DNA of 10,157 bases from Microcystis aeruginosa W13-11 (lineage in GTDB: Bacteria > Cyanobacteriota > Cyanobacteriia > Cyanobacteriales > Microcystaceae), in NCBI GenBank assembly GCA_009995705.1, contig JAADBR010000149.1, positions 1 through 10,157 on the forward strand, in the 5' to 3' direction. The position numbers and the translations under genes were made by a program. Below, in pieces: positions 1-7,012 of the stretch (the stretch's first letter is position 1; every line of letters begins with the position of its first letter). Below the pieces are notes generated by a model. The model made no database searches and was not told the origin of the DNA. It saw only the letters and a list, made by a program, of their open reading frames with translations.

Positions 1-1
1 A

Positions 2-1022
2 GAGTCGCTATTGCGGCGCACCTTGGGCTGTGTAAGATTAGTTTACAATAAAGCTCTCCATCTCAGAACACAAGCATGGTACGAAAGACAAGAAAGAGTA
101 GGATATGCTCAAACGTCTTCAATGCTAACTGATTGGAAAAAGCAAGAAGAATTAGACTTTTTAAACGAAGTTAGTTGTGTACCTTTACCACAAGGGTTAA
201 GACACCTACAAACAGCTTTCACCAATTTCTTTGCTGGTCGTACTAAGTATCCTAACTTTAAGAAAAAACATCAAGGAGGAAGTGCCGAATTTACCAAATC
301 TGCTTTTAAGTTCAAAGACAAACAAATCTATTTAGCCAAATGCACAGAACCTTTACCTATTCGATGGTCAAGACAAATACCAGAAGCTTGTGAACCAAGC
401 ACAGTAACAGTCAGATTACATCCTTCTGGACGTTGGCATATTTCAATAAGATTTGATGACCCAACGATTAAGCCATTACCCCCAACCGATAAAGCCATCG
501 GAATTGACTTAGGAATTAGTAGCTTCGTGATTACTAGCGATGGAGACAAAGTATCTAATCCTAAGCATTTTAACAAGCGTTATCGGAGACTGCGAGAGGC
601 ACAAAAAAGCCTTTCTCGAAAACAAAAAGGGTCAAAAAATCGGGAAAAAGCGAGAATCAAGTTGGGGAGAAATTACTCGACAAGTAGCTTATAAATGCCG
701 TTGGTATGGGAGAAATTACCTCGAAGTAGATAGATGGTTTCCTGGTTCTAAGCGGTGTAGTAATTGCGGGTATATTGCTGAAAAAATGTCGTTAAATGTT
801 CGAGAGTGGGATTGTCCAGACTGTGGGACTCACCATGACCGAGATATTAACGCCGGTAAAAACATTTTGGCCGCAGGACTTGCGGTGTCAGTCTGTAGAG
901 CGACCATAAGACCAGAACAGAGTAAATCTGTTAAGGCAGGTGCGGAACCCCGCAAGGGAAAGAAGCAGATTTCTCTTCCCCAAAATTACCGACACATATC
1001 AGATCACGGTAGAAAACCCTAG
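2..1022 (+). pseudogene. tnpB: TnpB-type RNA-guided nuclease of an IS200/IS605-family element, 5' cut by the window edge, internal deletion and frameshift
   Basis: TnpB proteins are RuvC-like nucleases guided by an RNA from the element's right end. The N-terminal part reads in one frame from the window edge to the stop at 692-694. It holds the helical start (CVRLVYNKAL), the segment RTKYPNFKKK and the RuvC-I motif GIDLG, with its Asp codon at 506-508. The C-terminal part continues in another frame from about 660: SWGEITRQ, a zinc finger with CSNC and CPDC (756-824), and RuvC-III DRDINAG (Asp at 843-845). At 659-664 KARIK joins directly to SWGE, where full-length relatives carry roughly 50-55 more residues including the RuvC-II Glu (from memory of the family). 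The gene therefore lacks a catalytic residue and is out of frame. A short hairpin, TGCGG/CCGCA with loop AACC, lies at 941-954, where the guide-RNA scaffold would begin. The last residues (QISLPQNYRHISDHGRKP) do not look like the usual family tail, so the 3' end is probably truncated too. Confidence 0.9.
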
Positions 1023-1104
1023 GAAGAAAATATTAAATTTTTCAAGAAAAATTGCAAAGTTTAGTAAAAATTACTAGCAAGATCAGATGATCGAGTTCAT
1101 AATG

Positions 1105-1158
1105 GGGATCAAGGAAAAAATAGGCTTAAACCGATTGGGATCAAGAAAAACTAGCTTT
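1105..1158 (+). repeat. two imperfect direct repeats upstream of the 59-aa zinc-ribbon gene
   Basis: A block beginning GGGATCAAGGAAAAAATAGG at 1105 recurs in slightly shorter form at 1137 (GGGATCAAGAAAAACTAG), giving a spacing of 32 bp, about three helical turns. It lies 35-90 bp before the start of the small zinc-ribbon gene, so it could be a pair of protein-binding sites or a chance duplication. No convincing -35/-10 pair is visible; the best -10-like hexamer is CATAAT at 1098-1103. The rest of 1023-1180 is AT-rich and I see nothing else in it. Confidence 0.35.
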
Positions 1159-1192
1159 ACATACAAAAGATAACTAATTAATGAGGTTTGCT

Positions 1193-1372
1193 ATGATCAC
1201 CCTGCAACAAGTGCGCTGCCCTAATTGTGGAAATTTTGCCGAAAGACATCATATTTTAGAACACCATCTCGTTAGTACCGCCTGTTCTCACTGTGATTAT
1301 CTGTTAGTTAGTTGCAGTCTCACGGGAAATGTACTAGAGTGCTATGCACCCGGTATTGGTTTAAGAAATTAA
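1193..1372 (+). CDS. small zinc-ribbon protein conserved in cyanobacteria, function unknown
   Basis: A 59-aa protein starting MITLQQVRCPNCG. It has two CxxC knuckles, Cys9/Cys12 and Cys31/Cys34, the classic four-cysteine zinc-ribbon spacing. The tail (YAPGIGLRN) resembles a family of about 60-aa cyanobacterial proteins that databases sometimes mislabel as PriA helicase; no helicase features are present here. An upstream in-frame ATG exists at 1181. I prefer the ATG at 1193 because GAGG at 1183-1186 sits 6 nt before it, while nothing like a ribosome binding site precedes 1181. The gene is followed after 75 bp by the DUF4359 gene on the same strand, with no clear terminator between them, so co-transcription is possible. 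The zinc ribbon suggests binding to nucleic acid or protein, but this is inference. Confidence 0.8.
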   Translation: MITLQQVRCPNCGNFAERHHILEHHLVSTACSHCDYLLVSCSLTGNVLECYAPGIGLRN

Positions 1373-1447
1373 CACTGCCCCCTAGCCAGATCGAAAATGT
1401 CTTGTCAAAATTAGAGTGGGAAGACAAAATCAAGGAGCTAAGTAGCT

Positions 1448-1795
1448 ATGGGGGGTAATTTCTTCAAGGGAGCGATCGCCCTGGGGGTAATAGCGGGGAT
1501 TATGGGATTTACCAATCCCCCCCAAGAACTTTACAACGAATACGCCGCCGAAAAACTCCTCGCTCATGCCGACAAAATCGCTTGCGAGAAAATCAGTCTC
1601 TGTGACTCGATCGATTCTTTACCGGTAGCAGCCAGAAATGTGATCAAAAATCAAATCTTAAAACCAGCGATCGAAACCTCTAGTCAACGGCAAAATCTAG
1701 GTGTGTTCAGTATCTACACCACAGAAGTACCGGGGGTAGCTAAAATTAGAACTATTGGCGCTTTTGGGCATTTCTTGACTTTCTCGGAGACTTAG
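1448..1795 (+). CDS. DUF4359 family protein, membrane-anchored or exported
   Basis: A 115-aa protein with a hydrophobic N-terminal segment (about residues 7-22), then TNPPQELYNEYAAEKL, a pair of cysteines (46 and 52) and a C-terminal FSIYTTEV...IGAFGHFLTF region. The order TNP-x(5)-Y-x-EYA, paired cysteines and FSIY/GxFGxF matches my recollection of the cyanobacterial family DUF4359, whose function is unknown. The hydrophobic start is probably a signal anchor, placing the rest outside the cytoplasmic membrane, where the cysteines could form a disulfide. The ATG is preceded by AAGGAG about 10 nt upstream. The gene sits between the zinc-ribbon gene and nblS on the same strand. A weak hairpin follows its stop. 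Confidence 0.75.
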   Translation: MGGNFFKGAIALGVIAGIMGFTNPPQELYNEYAAEKLLAHADKIACEKISLCDSIDSLPVAARNVIKNQILKPAIETSSQRQNLGVFSIYTTEVPGVAKIRTIGAFGHFLTFSET

Positions 1796-1807
1796 GCTTG
1801 GATCAGT

Positions 1808-1828
1808 GCTGGTTTAACGGCTACCAGC
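1808..1828 (+). terminator. hairpin after the DUF4359 gene, weak terminator candidate
   Basis: GCTGGT (1808-1813) and ACCAGC (1823-1828) form a perfect 6-bp stem with a 9-nt loop, 12 nt after the stop codon. There is no clean T tract behind it, only TTAATAATGAG, so termination efficiency is doubtful. It may instead be a structure in the leader of nblS. Confidence 0.3.
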
Positions 1829-1910
1829 TTAATAATGAGTTAAGATGATCATACTAACCCGCGATTTGAGCGATAGACTCCTTAAGAACACCGATTAATG
1901 CTGCCTAACC

Positions 1911-3902
1911 GTGTTTAATTTTCTGCCCATTCTTCGAGAAGCGATCGCCCGTTGGTGGTCCGAATTCACTCTCCAAACTAAATTAATGGCTGCGGCTACT
2001 TTGGCCGTTTCTTTGTTGATGAGTGGTTTAACCTTTTGGGCGGTTAACACGATCCAGCAGGATGTGCGTCTCAATGATACCCGTTTTGGCCGGGATTTAG
2101 GGCTGTTATTAGCCGCGAATGTCTCCCCCCTCATTGCTGAGGACAATTTAACCGATTTAGCCCGTTTTTCAGCCCGTTTTTATAGCAGTACCTCTAGTGT
2201 TCGTTATTTGATCTACGCTAACGAGGAGGGTGAAATATTTTTCGGTATTCCCTATTCTACCGCCGAAGTTAAGAACTCCCTGACGATCGAGCGTCGCATT
2301 CAATTACCGGAAAATTATGGCGAAAATGGGGAAACTCCCCTCATCCGTCAGCACAAAACCCCCGACGGTGAAGTAACCGATGTCTTTGTTCCCTTGAATC
2401 ATGAAGGCAAATATTTGGGAGTATTAGCGATCGGGATCAATCCTAACGCTATTGTGGTGGCTTCTTCTAATCTAACCCGTGATGTTACTATTGCCGTTTT
2501 TGTCTCGATTTGGGCCATGGTGATTCTCGGAGCAGTTTTTAATGCTTTAACTATCACCAAACCAATCAAGGAGTTATTAGTCGGGGTCAAAAATATTGCG
2601 GCGGGAAATTTTAAGCAGCGCGTTGATTTACCCCTGGGAGGAGAGTTAGGAGAATTAATTCTCAGTTTTAATGAAATGGCGGAAAAGCTAGAACGATACG
2701 AGGAACAAAATATCGAAGAAATGACTGCCGAAAAAGCCAAACTAGATACGTTAATGTCCACTATTGCTGATGGAGCAGTTCTCTTAGATACTAACTTTCA
2801 ATTATTATTAATTAATCCCGCAGCTCGGGAAATATTTGGTTGGGAAGATCAGGAAATTATCGGTAAAAATGTTCTACATCTTTTTCCTTCGGAGTTAACG
2901 GTTAAACTAACTAAACCTCTCTATCAAATTGCGGCAGGAGAAACCCTCCAACCAGAAGAATCCGCTAATCAAAATCAGAAAAATGCTGTTATTGATCAGG
3001 AAAATAATAACTATTCCCCGGCGGAATTTAGATTATCTTTAACTCACCCGAAACCCTGCACAATTCGCATTTTGTTAACTCAGGTATTTGATCAGTACCG
3101 GGAGAATGTCCGGGGAATTGCTATGACGCTACAAGATATCACCAGAGAAACAGAATTAAATGAGGCAAAAAGTCAATTTATTAGCAATGTTTCCCATGAG
3201 TTAAGAACGCCTTTATTTAACATCAAATCTTTTATTGAAACCCTGACAGAATTTGGTGATGATCTCAGCGATACAGAAAAAAGAGAGTTTTTAGAAACCG
3301 CCAATCATGAAACCGATCGTTTAACTCGTTTAGTTAATGATGTTCTCGATCTTTCTCGGTTAGAATCCTCCCGTAACTATAACTTAGATGCGCTCGATAT
3401 CGGACAATTAATCGAACAAACCCTGAGGACTTATCAACTCAATGCTAGGGATAAAGGACTAGAATTAAGCTCGGACATTGAAGCCAATTTACTACCAATT
3501 TTAGGTCATTATGATCTACTCTTACAGGTATTAACTAATCTAGTCGGTAACTCCCTGAAATTTACTCCTGCTGGCGGTAAAGTGGTGATTCGTGCCTATA
3601 AAATAAACAAAGATAATCCCCAAGAAACTCTCAAAATTCGCGTGGAAGTATCCGATACTGGTATTGGCATCGATGCCGAGGATCAAAGTGCCATATTTGA
3701 TCGCTTCTATCGGGTAGAAAACCGCGTTCATACCCTAGAAGGGACGGGCTTAGGATTATCGATCGTCAAAAATATTATCGAAAAACACTATAGTCAAATT
3801 CATTTGATTAGTGAGGTGGGAATTGGCACAACTTTCTGGTTCGATCTAGACTTATATCAAGGCTCGATCGCCAGCAAGAAAATTAACGACGTGAGTTTAT
3901 AA
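1911..3902 (+). CDS. nblS: NblS/Hik33/DspA-type membrane sensor histidine kinase
   Basis: A 663-aa two-component sensor kinase. Residues 26-46 form membrane segment 1, about 47-185 an extracytoplasmic sensor region, and 190-213 segment 2. A HAMP linker (about 216-268) and a PAS domain (about 275-410, with a variable Q/N/E-rich insert near 350-372) follow. The dimerisation domain carries the phospho-acceptor His429 in SHELRTPL. The ATPase domain has the N box (Asn543, Asn547), SDTGIG (Asp582) and GTGLGL (611-616). Length, domain order and the N-terminal stretch LMSGLTFWAVNTIQQD identify the cyanobacterial NblS/Hik33 kinase. It acts with RpaB and related regulators in high light, cold, osmotic and nutrient stress and controls nblA and photosynthesis genes. 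The GTG at 1911 is the first usable start, because an in-frame TAA lies at 1896-1898. No strong ribosome binding site is visible. The 3' end overlaps a convergent gene by 20 bp. Confidence 0.95.
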   Translation: MFNFLPILREAIARWWSEFTLQTKLMAAATLAVSLLMSGLTFWAVNTIQQDVRLNDTRFGRDLGLLLAANVSPLIAEDNLTDLARFSARFYSSTSSVRYLIYANEEGEIFFGIPYSTAEVKNSLTIERRIQLPENYGENGETPLIRQHKTPDGEVTDVFVPLNHEGKYLGVLAIGINPNAIVVASSNLTRDVTIAVFVSIWAMVILGAVFNALTITKPIKELLVGVKNIAAGNFKQRVDLPLGGELGELILSFNEMAEKLERYEEQNIEEMTAEKAKLDTLMSTIADGAVLLDTNFQLLLINPAAREIFGWEDQEIIGKNVLHLFPSELTVKLTKPLYQIAAGETLQPEESANQNQKNAVIDQENNNYSPAEFRLSLTHPKPCTIRILLTQVFDQYRENVRGIAMTLQDITRETELNEAKSQFISNVSHELRTPLFNIKSFIETLTEFGDDLSDTEKREFLETANHETDRLTRLVNDVLDLSRLESSRNYNLDALDIGQLIEQTLRTYQLNARDKGLELSSDIEANLLPILGHYDLLLQVLTNLVGNSLKFTPAGGKVVIRAYKINKDNPQETLKIRVEVSDTGIGIDAEDQSAIFDRFYRVENRVHTLEGTGLGLSIVKNIIEKHYSQIHLISEVGIGTTFWFDLDLYQGSIASKKINDVSL

Positions 3903-4242
3903 AAGCCAGAGCAATACTGCCCAAAATCAGGGTTAATAATAGCAATAATCCCTTATTCCTGAGACACCAATTTTTTAACACCCTAGGAAGAGGGAGAGGA
4001 GGAATTTTTTCGGCTATTATTTGCCTATTTTTGTATAAAGTGCAGCTGGTAGCGTAGGGACGTTGGGGAAAATTACAGCTATCATCGCCATGATACAGAC
4101 AAGTTTCACATAAAAACCCGCCGGTGACAGCTTGATGCACAGTCATGCTGGGATGACCATAGGCTTTTAAAATATTAGAACAGTAGGGACATTGTAAGGC
4201 TTGACTATCGACCTTGTGCTGACAACGAGGACAGGCAATCAT
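3883..4242 (-). CDS. zinc-ribbon protein with C-terminal membrane anchor, function unknown
   Basis: A 119-aa protein from the ATG at 4240-4242. The N-terminal zinc ribbon is CPRC (Cys4, Cys7) and CPYC (Cys18, Cys21). A second cysteine-rich patch (Cys45, Cys48, Cys56, Cys67 around FLCETCLYHGDDSC) and a hydrophobic C-terminal helix (about 98-115) ending in NSRR follow. This suggests a cytoplasmic double zinc-binding head on a tail anchor. A longer reading from an ATG at 4287 adds 15 residues. I favour the shorter form because family members begin at the CPRC motif as I recall them, and a -10-like TATAGT (4290-4295, minus strand) would put the transcript start on top of the longer ATG. AGGGA precedes the shorter start at a rather long distance. 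The gene is convergent with nblS. Conserved in cyanobacteria, no known role. Confidence 0.75.
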   Translation of the reverse strand: MIACPRCQHKVDSQALQCPYCSNILKAYGHPSMTVHQAVTGGFLCETCLYHGDDSCNFPQRPYATSCTLYKNRQIIAEKIPPLPLPRVLKNWCLRNKGLLLLLTLILGSIALAFINSRR

Positions 4243-4322
4243 AATCGCTAAATTTTCCCTTTGAGAATTATCATTGCTGATGATCATAGACTATAAGTAG
4301 TTGGGTGTTAAAAACTCTCAGA

Positions 4323-4468
4323 CACCCCCCTTATCAAGGGTAGATCCCCCCGCCTATCGGCACCCCCCTTATCAAGGGTAGATCCCTCCACCTATCGGCA
4401 CCCCCCTTATCAAGGGTAGATCCCCCCGCCTATCGGCACCCCCCTTATCAAGGGGGGCAGGGGGGATC
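4323..4468. repeat. 38-bp tandem repeat, three full copies plus a divergent partial fourth with a palindromic end
   Basis: Copies span 4323-4360, 4361-4398 and 4399-4436. Copies 1 and 3 are identical and copy 2 differs at two positions (TCCA for CCCG near 4387-4390). Each starts CACCCCCCTTATCAAGGG and ends CGCCTATCGG or CACCTATCGG. The fourth starts the same way at 4437, then changes to AAGGGGGG followed by CAGGGGGGATC. In it CCCCCCTT and AAGGGGGG form an 8-bp inverted repeat around ATC. GATCCCCCC in the units and GGGGGGATC at 4461-4469 are also inverted to each other. The C-rich palindrome resembles dispersed intergenic repeats of Microcystis-type genomes. It lies between the lipoprotein gene's 3' end and the start of the zinc-ribbon membrane protein gene, both on the minus strand. 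Confidence 0.9.
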
Positions 4469-4535
4469 GAACCCAAAATCTATCTTCAATTTAATTATAA
4501 CCAGCTACTTAGCAAAACCCCCGGGCTTTTTCCGC

Positions 4536-4943
4536 TTATCTCACTAAATAGCTGCGCCATTGCGAGGCAACTTCTTCCAGTAAACGCCAAGTTTTACCCT
4601 CGATCTGTCTTTGTAAATAAAGATCAAAATTGTTGTGTTGTTTGGTATCTTTTTGATGGGGCAATTGTAGAGTTAGATCGTAATCTCCCTGCAAGTGATA
4701 AGCGGGCAAATTGCCCACATAAATCGGTTCCAGACTGGTGACATTAATTTTAGCAATTTTTACCGACGGCTCATCGATCTGTAAAGATTGACTAAGGCGA
4801 TCGGATGTGTGACGAAATTGTAATAAAAGGGCTTTGGCGACGATTTCTCCGTCAGGGGCAAATTCCTGCGGGGGAGTGACACTACCACAAGCAGTCAGGA
4901 AGACAAGGAAAATACTGGTTAAAAAACCGAGAAAACGGCGCAT
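4536..4943 (-). CDS. small lipoprotein, function unknown
   Basis: A 135-aa protein with a textbook lipoprotein signal: MRRF, a hydrophobic core GFLTSIFLVFL, then the lipobox LTAC with the lipidated Cys at residue 19. The mature part of about 117 residues has no other cysteine, no metal motif and no second membrane segment. The C-terminal pattern (YDLTLQLP..., FDLYLQRQ, TWRLLEE) looks like a beta-rich fold. It should be tethered to a membrane facing the periplasm or thylakoid lumen. The start lies 44 bp from the start of a divergent membrane-protein gene, so the two probably share a promoter region. No obvious ribosome binding site precedes the ATG. I do not recognise a characterised homologue. 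Confidence 0.8.
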   Translation of the reverse strand: MRRFLGFLTSIFLVFLTACGSVTPPQEFAPDGEIVAKALLLQFRHTSDRLSQSLQIDEPSVKIAKINVTSLEPIYVGNLPAYHLQGDYDLTLQLPHQKDTKQHNNFDLYLQRQIEGKTWRLLEEVASQWRSYLVR

Positions 4944-4987
4944 AGAATGATATTTTGAAAAAGAATGGCAGCGAGTTAAGAAAGATT

Positions 4988-5893
4988 ATGACTCAACCAA
5001 ATGAGCGAGAGAATTTCAGCCAAGCAGAAGCGGTGGTCCGGCTACAAGAGGCGATCGAGCAGCTAAATTTGATCGTTTCCCAACTTAACACGGGAACGGG
5101 GACAGTGTTACCCCCAAAAGTTGCTGTTGATAATCTTCTTAACTCAACGCAACAGTTAGCCGCTGCTTTAAAACCAGACGAATTCGCAGAAGTTGAGCAA
5201 AGTTTAACCCCAGATTCTCCCATCGAAGCAGCGGAGGGAATTGACGGTATTTTACCAGATTTCGAGCAGGTGGAAGGTTGGTGGACGGCGATTTTGAACA
5301 AAATTCGCCGACTTTTACCCGGGGGAATTGGCGAAAAAATTCCCGATTGGTTAATCACTGGCTTGTTAACAGGAAGTTTAGTCACTATTCTCTTAGTAGC
5401 CGTGATCAGTTTACCGAAAAATCCAGCGGAAATTGCCGAAAATATGCCAGAAGTTGTCTCTAGTCCCCCACCGACAGCCGGGGAAATTATCGAAACCCCC
5501 CCAGAATTAACCGCACCAGAGGCACCGATTCCCGTCTCGATTACTAAAGCAAAACCACGATTAACTCCTGAACAAAGTTTAGTCGCAGCCATTCAAGAGG
5601 AAATTACCGATTTAACTACTCGTTATCCCGCCGGGATTATTTCTACTATAGAAGCGGACTTTTTGGCTAGTCGTCTAGTAGTTATTTTGGGCGATAATTG
5701 GTATAGTCTGGAGGCATCACAACAGGATAAATTGGCTAATTCGGTTTTTCAACGTTGCCAAAGTCTCGATTTTCGGCGCTTGGAAATGAAGGATAACGAG
5801 GGAATTCTCCTCGCTAGAAGTCCCGTTGTCGGCGATCGAGTGGTGATTGTCAATCGCACTCAACCCAACGCTGCCATCTCCTCTGGTGAGTAG
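4988..5893 (+). CDS. single-pass membrane protein with Pro-rich linker, cyanobacterial, function unknown
   Basis: A 301-aa protein. The N-terminal 110 residues are acidic and helical (AVVRLQEAIEQLNLIVSQLN could be a short coiled coil). A single membrane helix covers about 122-142 (WLITGLLTGSLVTILLVAVI). A Pro/Glu/Ala-rich linker runs about 143-192, then a C-terminal domain (193-290) containing RLVVILGDNWYSLEASQQDKL. A longer reading from a TTG at 4955 adds 11 residues. I chose the ATG at 4988 because it begins the plausible MTQPNERENF terminus with AAGAAAG just before it. The cytoplasm-linker-domain plan resembles an anchored periplasmic or lumenal domain. Divergent from the lipoprotein gene, so a shared envelope role is possible but unproven. 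I do not recognise the C-terminal domain. Confidence 0.8.
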   Translation: MTQPNERENFSQAEAVVRLQEAIEQLNLIVSQLNTGTGTVLPPKVAVDNLLNSTQQLAAALKPDEFAEVEQSLTPDSPIEAAEGIDGILPDFEQVEGWWTAILNKIRRLLPGGIGEKIPDWLITGLLTGSLVTILLVAVISLPKNPAEIAENMPEVVSSPPPTAGEIIETPPELTAPEAPIPVSITKAKPRLTPEQSLVAAIQEEITDLTTRYPAGIISTIEADFLASRLVVILGDNWYSLEASQQDKLANSVFQRCQSLDFRRLEMKDNEGILLARSPVVGDRVVIVNRTQPNAAISSGE

Positions 5894-6022
5894 TTTTCAG
5901 CGCAGGAGGAGGTAGTTTCGGGCAAAGACAGCCTCAAAAATCCTCGCCAACCAGTCCGCTTTTTCCCCTCGCTGGTTAGATATCTGAATATACACAAAAA
6001 TTAGTGATCCCTGACTTAACAG
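5894..6022. other. intergenic stretch between the membrane-protein gene and the SDR-folE promoter
   Basis: No coding potential is seen. AACCAG (5949-5954) and CTGGTT (5972-5977) can form a 6-bp stem with a 17-nt pyrimidine-rich loop, a weak candidate for ending the upstream transcript. The remainder is unstructured to the eye. Confidence 0.4.
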
Positions 6023-6031
6023 TGCTATAAT
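6023..6031 (+). promoter_or_regulatory. extended -10 promoter candidate for the SDR-folE transcript
   Basis: TGCTATAAT is a perfect extended -10 element, with TATAAT at 6026-6031. There is no good -35 at 17 bp spacing, as expected for an extended -10 promoter. Transcription would begin near 6038, leaving a leader of about 197 nt before the SDR start codon. Confidence 0.5.
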
Positions 6032-6101
6032 TAGCTAGGTAAAATTTTGTAACGATTCTTAATCTTGAACCTACCCGATAGTCAATGCTTCCCCCCGCCC
6101 C

Positions 6102-6150
6102 GGGTGGACGTGGCAATTTTGGTGCGAGAAAAATTGCTCCGATCCAACCC
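6102..6150 (+). ncRNA. long stem-loop in the putative leader of SDR-folE
   Basis: On the plus strand GGGTGGA (6102-6108) pairs with TCCAACCC (6143-6150), with one bulged A. A short interrupted helix follows, then GCAATTTT (6113-6120) pairs with AAAATTGC (6130-6137) around a 9-nt loop. The whole arm has about 17-18 base pairs. A smaller hairpin, AAACC/GGTTT, follows at 6160-6176. The strand GGCAATTTTGG (6112-6122) can alternatively pair with CCAAAATTTTGCC (6186-6198) with a 2-nt bulge, which would exclude the first helix. This arrangement could be a regulatory leader or a small RNA. It matches no riboswitch or small-RNA family I can name. Confidence 0.4.
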
Positions 6151-6234
6151 AACGCCCTTAAACCTTTCTAGGGTTTCCCCGACCGCCAAAATTTTGCCCT
6201 AACTATCCAGAATTAAGAGACTTTAGATTATACC

Positions 6235-6963
6235 ATGAACTCTGTTATTCGTCAACAGCGAGCGCTGATCACCGGAGCCAGTAGCGGCATCGGCAAAGAA
6301 ACCGCCCTCGCTTTCGCCAAGGCGGGAATTAATCTGGTTTTAATCGGTCGCAATCAGCAAAAATTGGCAGCCGCGGTGGGAATGGCGACAGATTTAGGCG
6401 TATCAGCCCAAGCTTACCCCTTAGATTTGGCAGATATCCCGGAAGTAGCTCCTAGTATCGCTAAAATCGCCCAAGAATCCGGACCGATCGATATCCTGAT
6501 CAATAATGCCGGCATGGGTTACACAAATCCCTTAGCTGACACACCTTTGTCAGACTGGCAGCGGGTGATCGACCTGAATTTAACCAGTGTTTACCAGTGT
6601 GTGCAGGGGATTTTACCTGCCATGCGTCAACAAGGAGGAGGCACGATTATTAACGTTTCCTCGATCGCCGCCGATAATTTTTTTCCTGATTGGGGGGCCT
6701 ATAGTGTCAGCAAAGCGGCATTAGTGGCATTTTCTCGCATTTTAGCGATCGAGGAGCGGGCTAACGCCATTCGCGTCACGATTATCACTCCCGGGGCTGT
6801 CAATACTCCCATCTGGGACAGCGATAGCGTCAAAGCAGATTTCGATCGCTCGGCCATGTTAACCCCAGATATCATCGCTCAGGCTATTCTGCAAGCGGTG
6901 TTACTGCCCAAACAGGCCGTAGTGGAAACGATGACCATTATGCCCAGTGCGGGGGCATTATAA
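6235..6963 (+). CDS. short-chain dehydrogenase/reductase (classical SDR)
   Basis: A 242-aa NAD(P)-dependent oxidoreductase with a complete classical SDR signature: the cofactor loop TGASSGIG (13-20), NNAG (90-93), the structural Asn115, and the catalytic Ser143, Tyr156 and Lys160 in NVSSIAA and [14 protein letters not shown] (186-194) closes the cofactor pocket. The length is normal and the protein should be cytosolic. The substrate cannot be read from the sequence. Annotation pipelines may call it 3-oxoacyl-ACP reductase, but it is equally compatible with other keto or pterin substrates. It lies 49 bp upstream of folE on the same strand with no terminator between, so the two are probably one transcript. 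That context makes a pterin-reducing role (for example sepiapterin-reductase-like chemistry) worth considering. No clear ribosome binding site precedes the ATG. Confidence 0.9.
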   Translation: MNSVIRQQRALITGASSGIGKETALAFAKAGINLVLIGRNQQKLAAAVGMATDLGVSAQAYPLDLADIPEVAPSIAKIAQESGPIDILINNAGMGYTNPLADTPLSDWQRVIDLNLTSVYQCVQGILPAMRQQGGGTIINVSSIAADNFFPDWGAYSVSKAALVAFSRILAIEERANAIRVTIITPGAVNTPIWDSDSVKADFDRSAMLTPDIIAQAILQAVLLPKQAVVETMTIMPSAGAL

Positions 6964-7012
6964 CCCAAAATACTTCTATTTATTGATCAATTCGCCTACA
7001 GGCCTCTTCATT

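Noticed and set aside
328..576. Minus-strand open frame of 82 codons
   Set aside because: It is antisense to the well-conserved TnpB region and encodes nothing recognisable.
2..1022. A TnpB-like nuclease-dead repressor (TldR-type domestication)
   Set aside because: Loss of the RuvC-II residue is combined with a frameshift that splits the protein, so no single product with both the guide-binding and zinc-finger parts can be made without a frameshift event.
1193..1372. PriA helicase fragment
   Set aside because: The small zinc-ribbon family is sometimes so labelled, but 59 residues with two CxxC knuckles and no ATPase motif do not support it.
2399..2761. Minus-strand open frame of 120 codons within nblS
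   Set aside because: It is a shadow of the HAMP/PAS region of nblS with no family features.
4323..4468. CRISPR array
   Set aside because: The 38-bp units are directly contiguous with no spacers and no cas gene is near.
4993..5592. Minus-strand open frame of 199 codons opposite the membrane-protein gene
   Set aside because: It is Ser/Gly/Ala-rich, as expected from the antisense of a Pro/Glu/Ala-rich gene, with no domain. The plus-strand gene has a membrane helix and sensible codon use.
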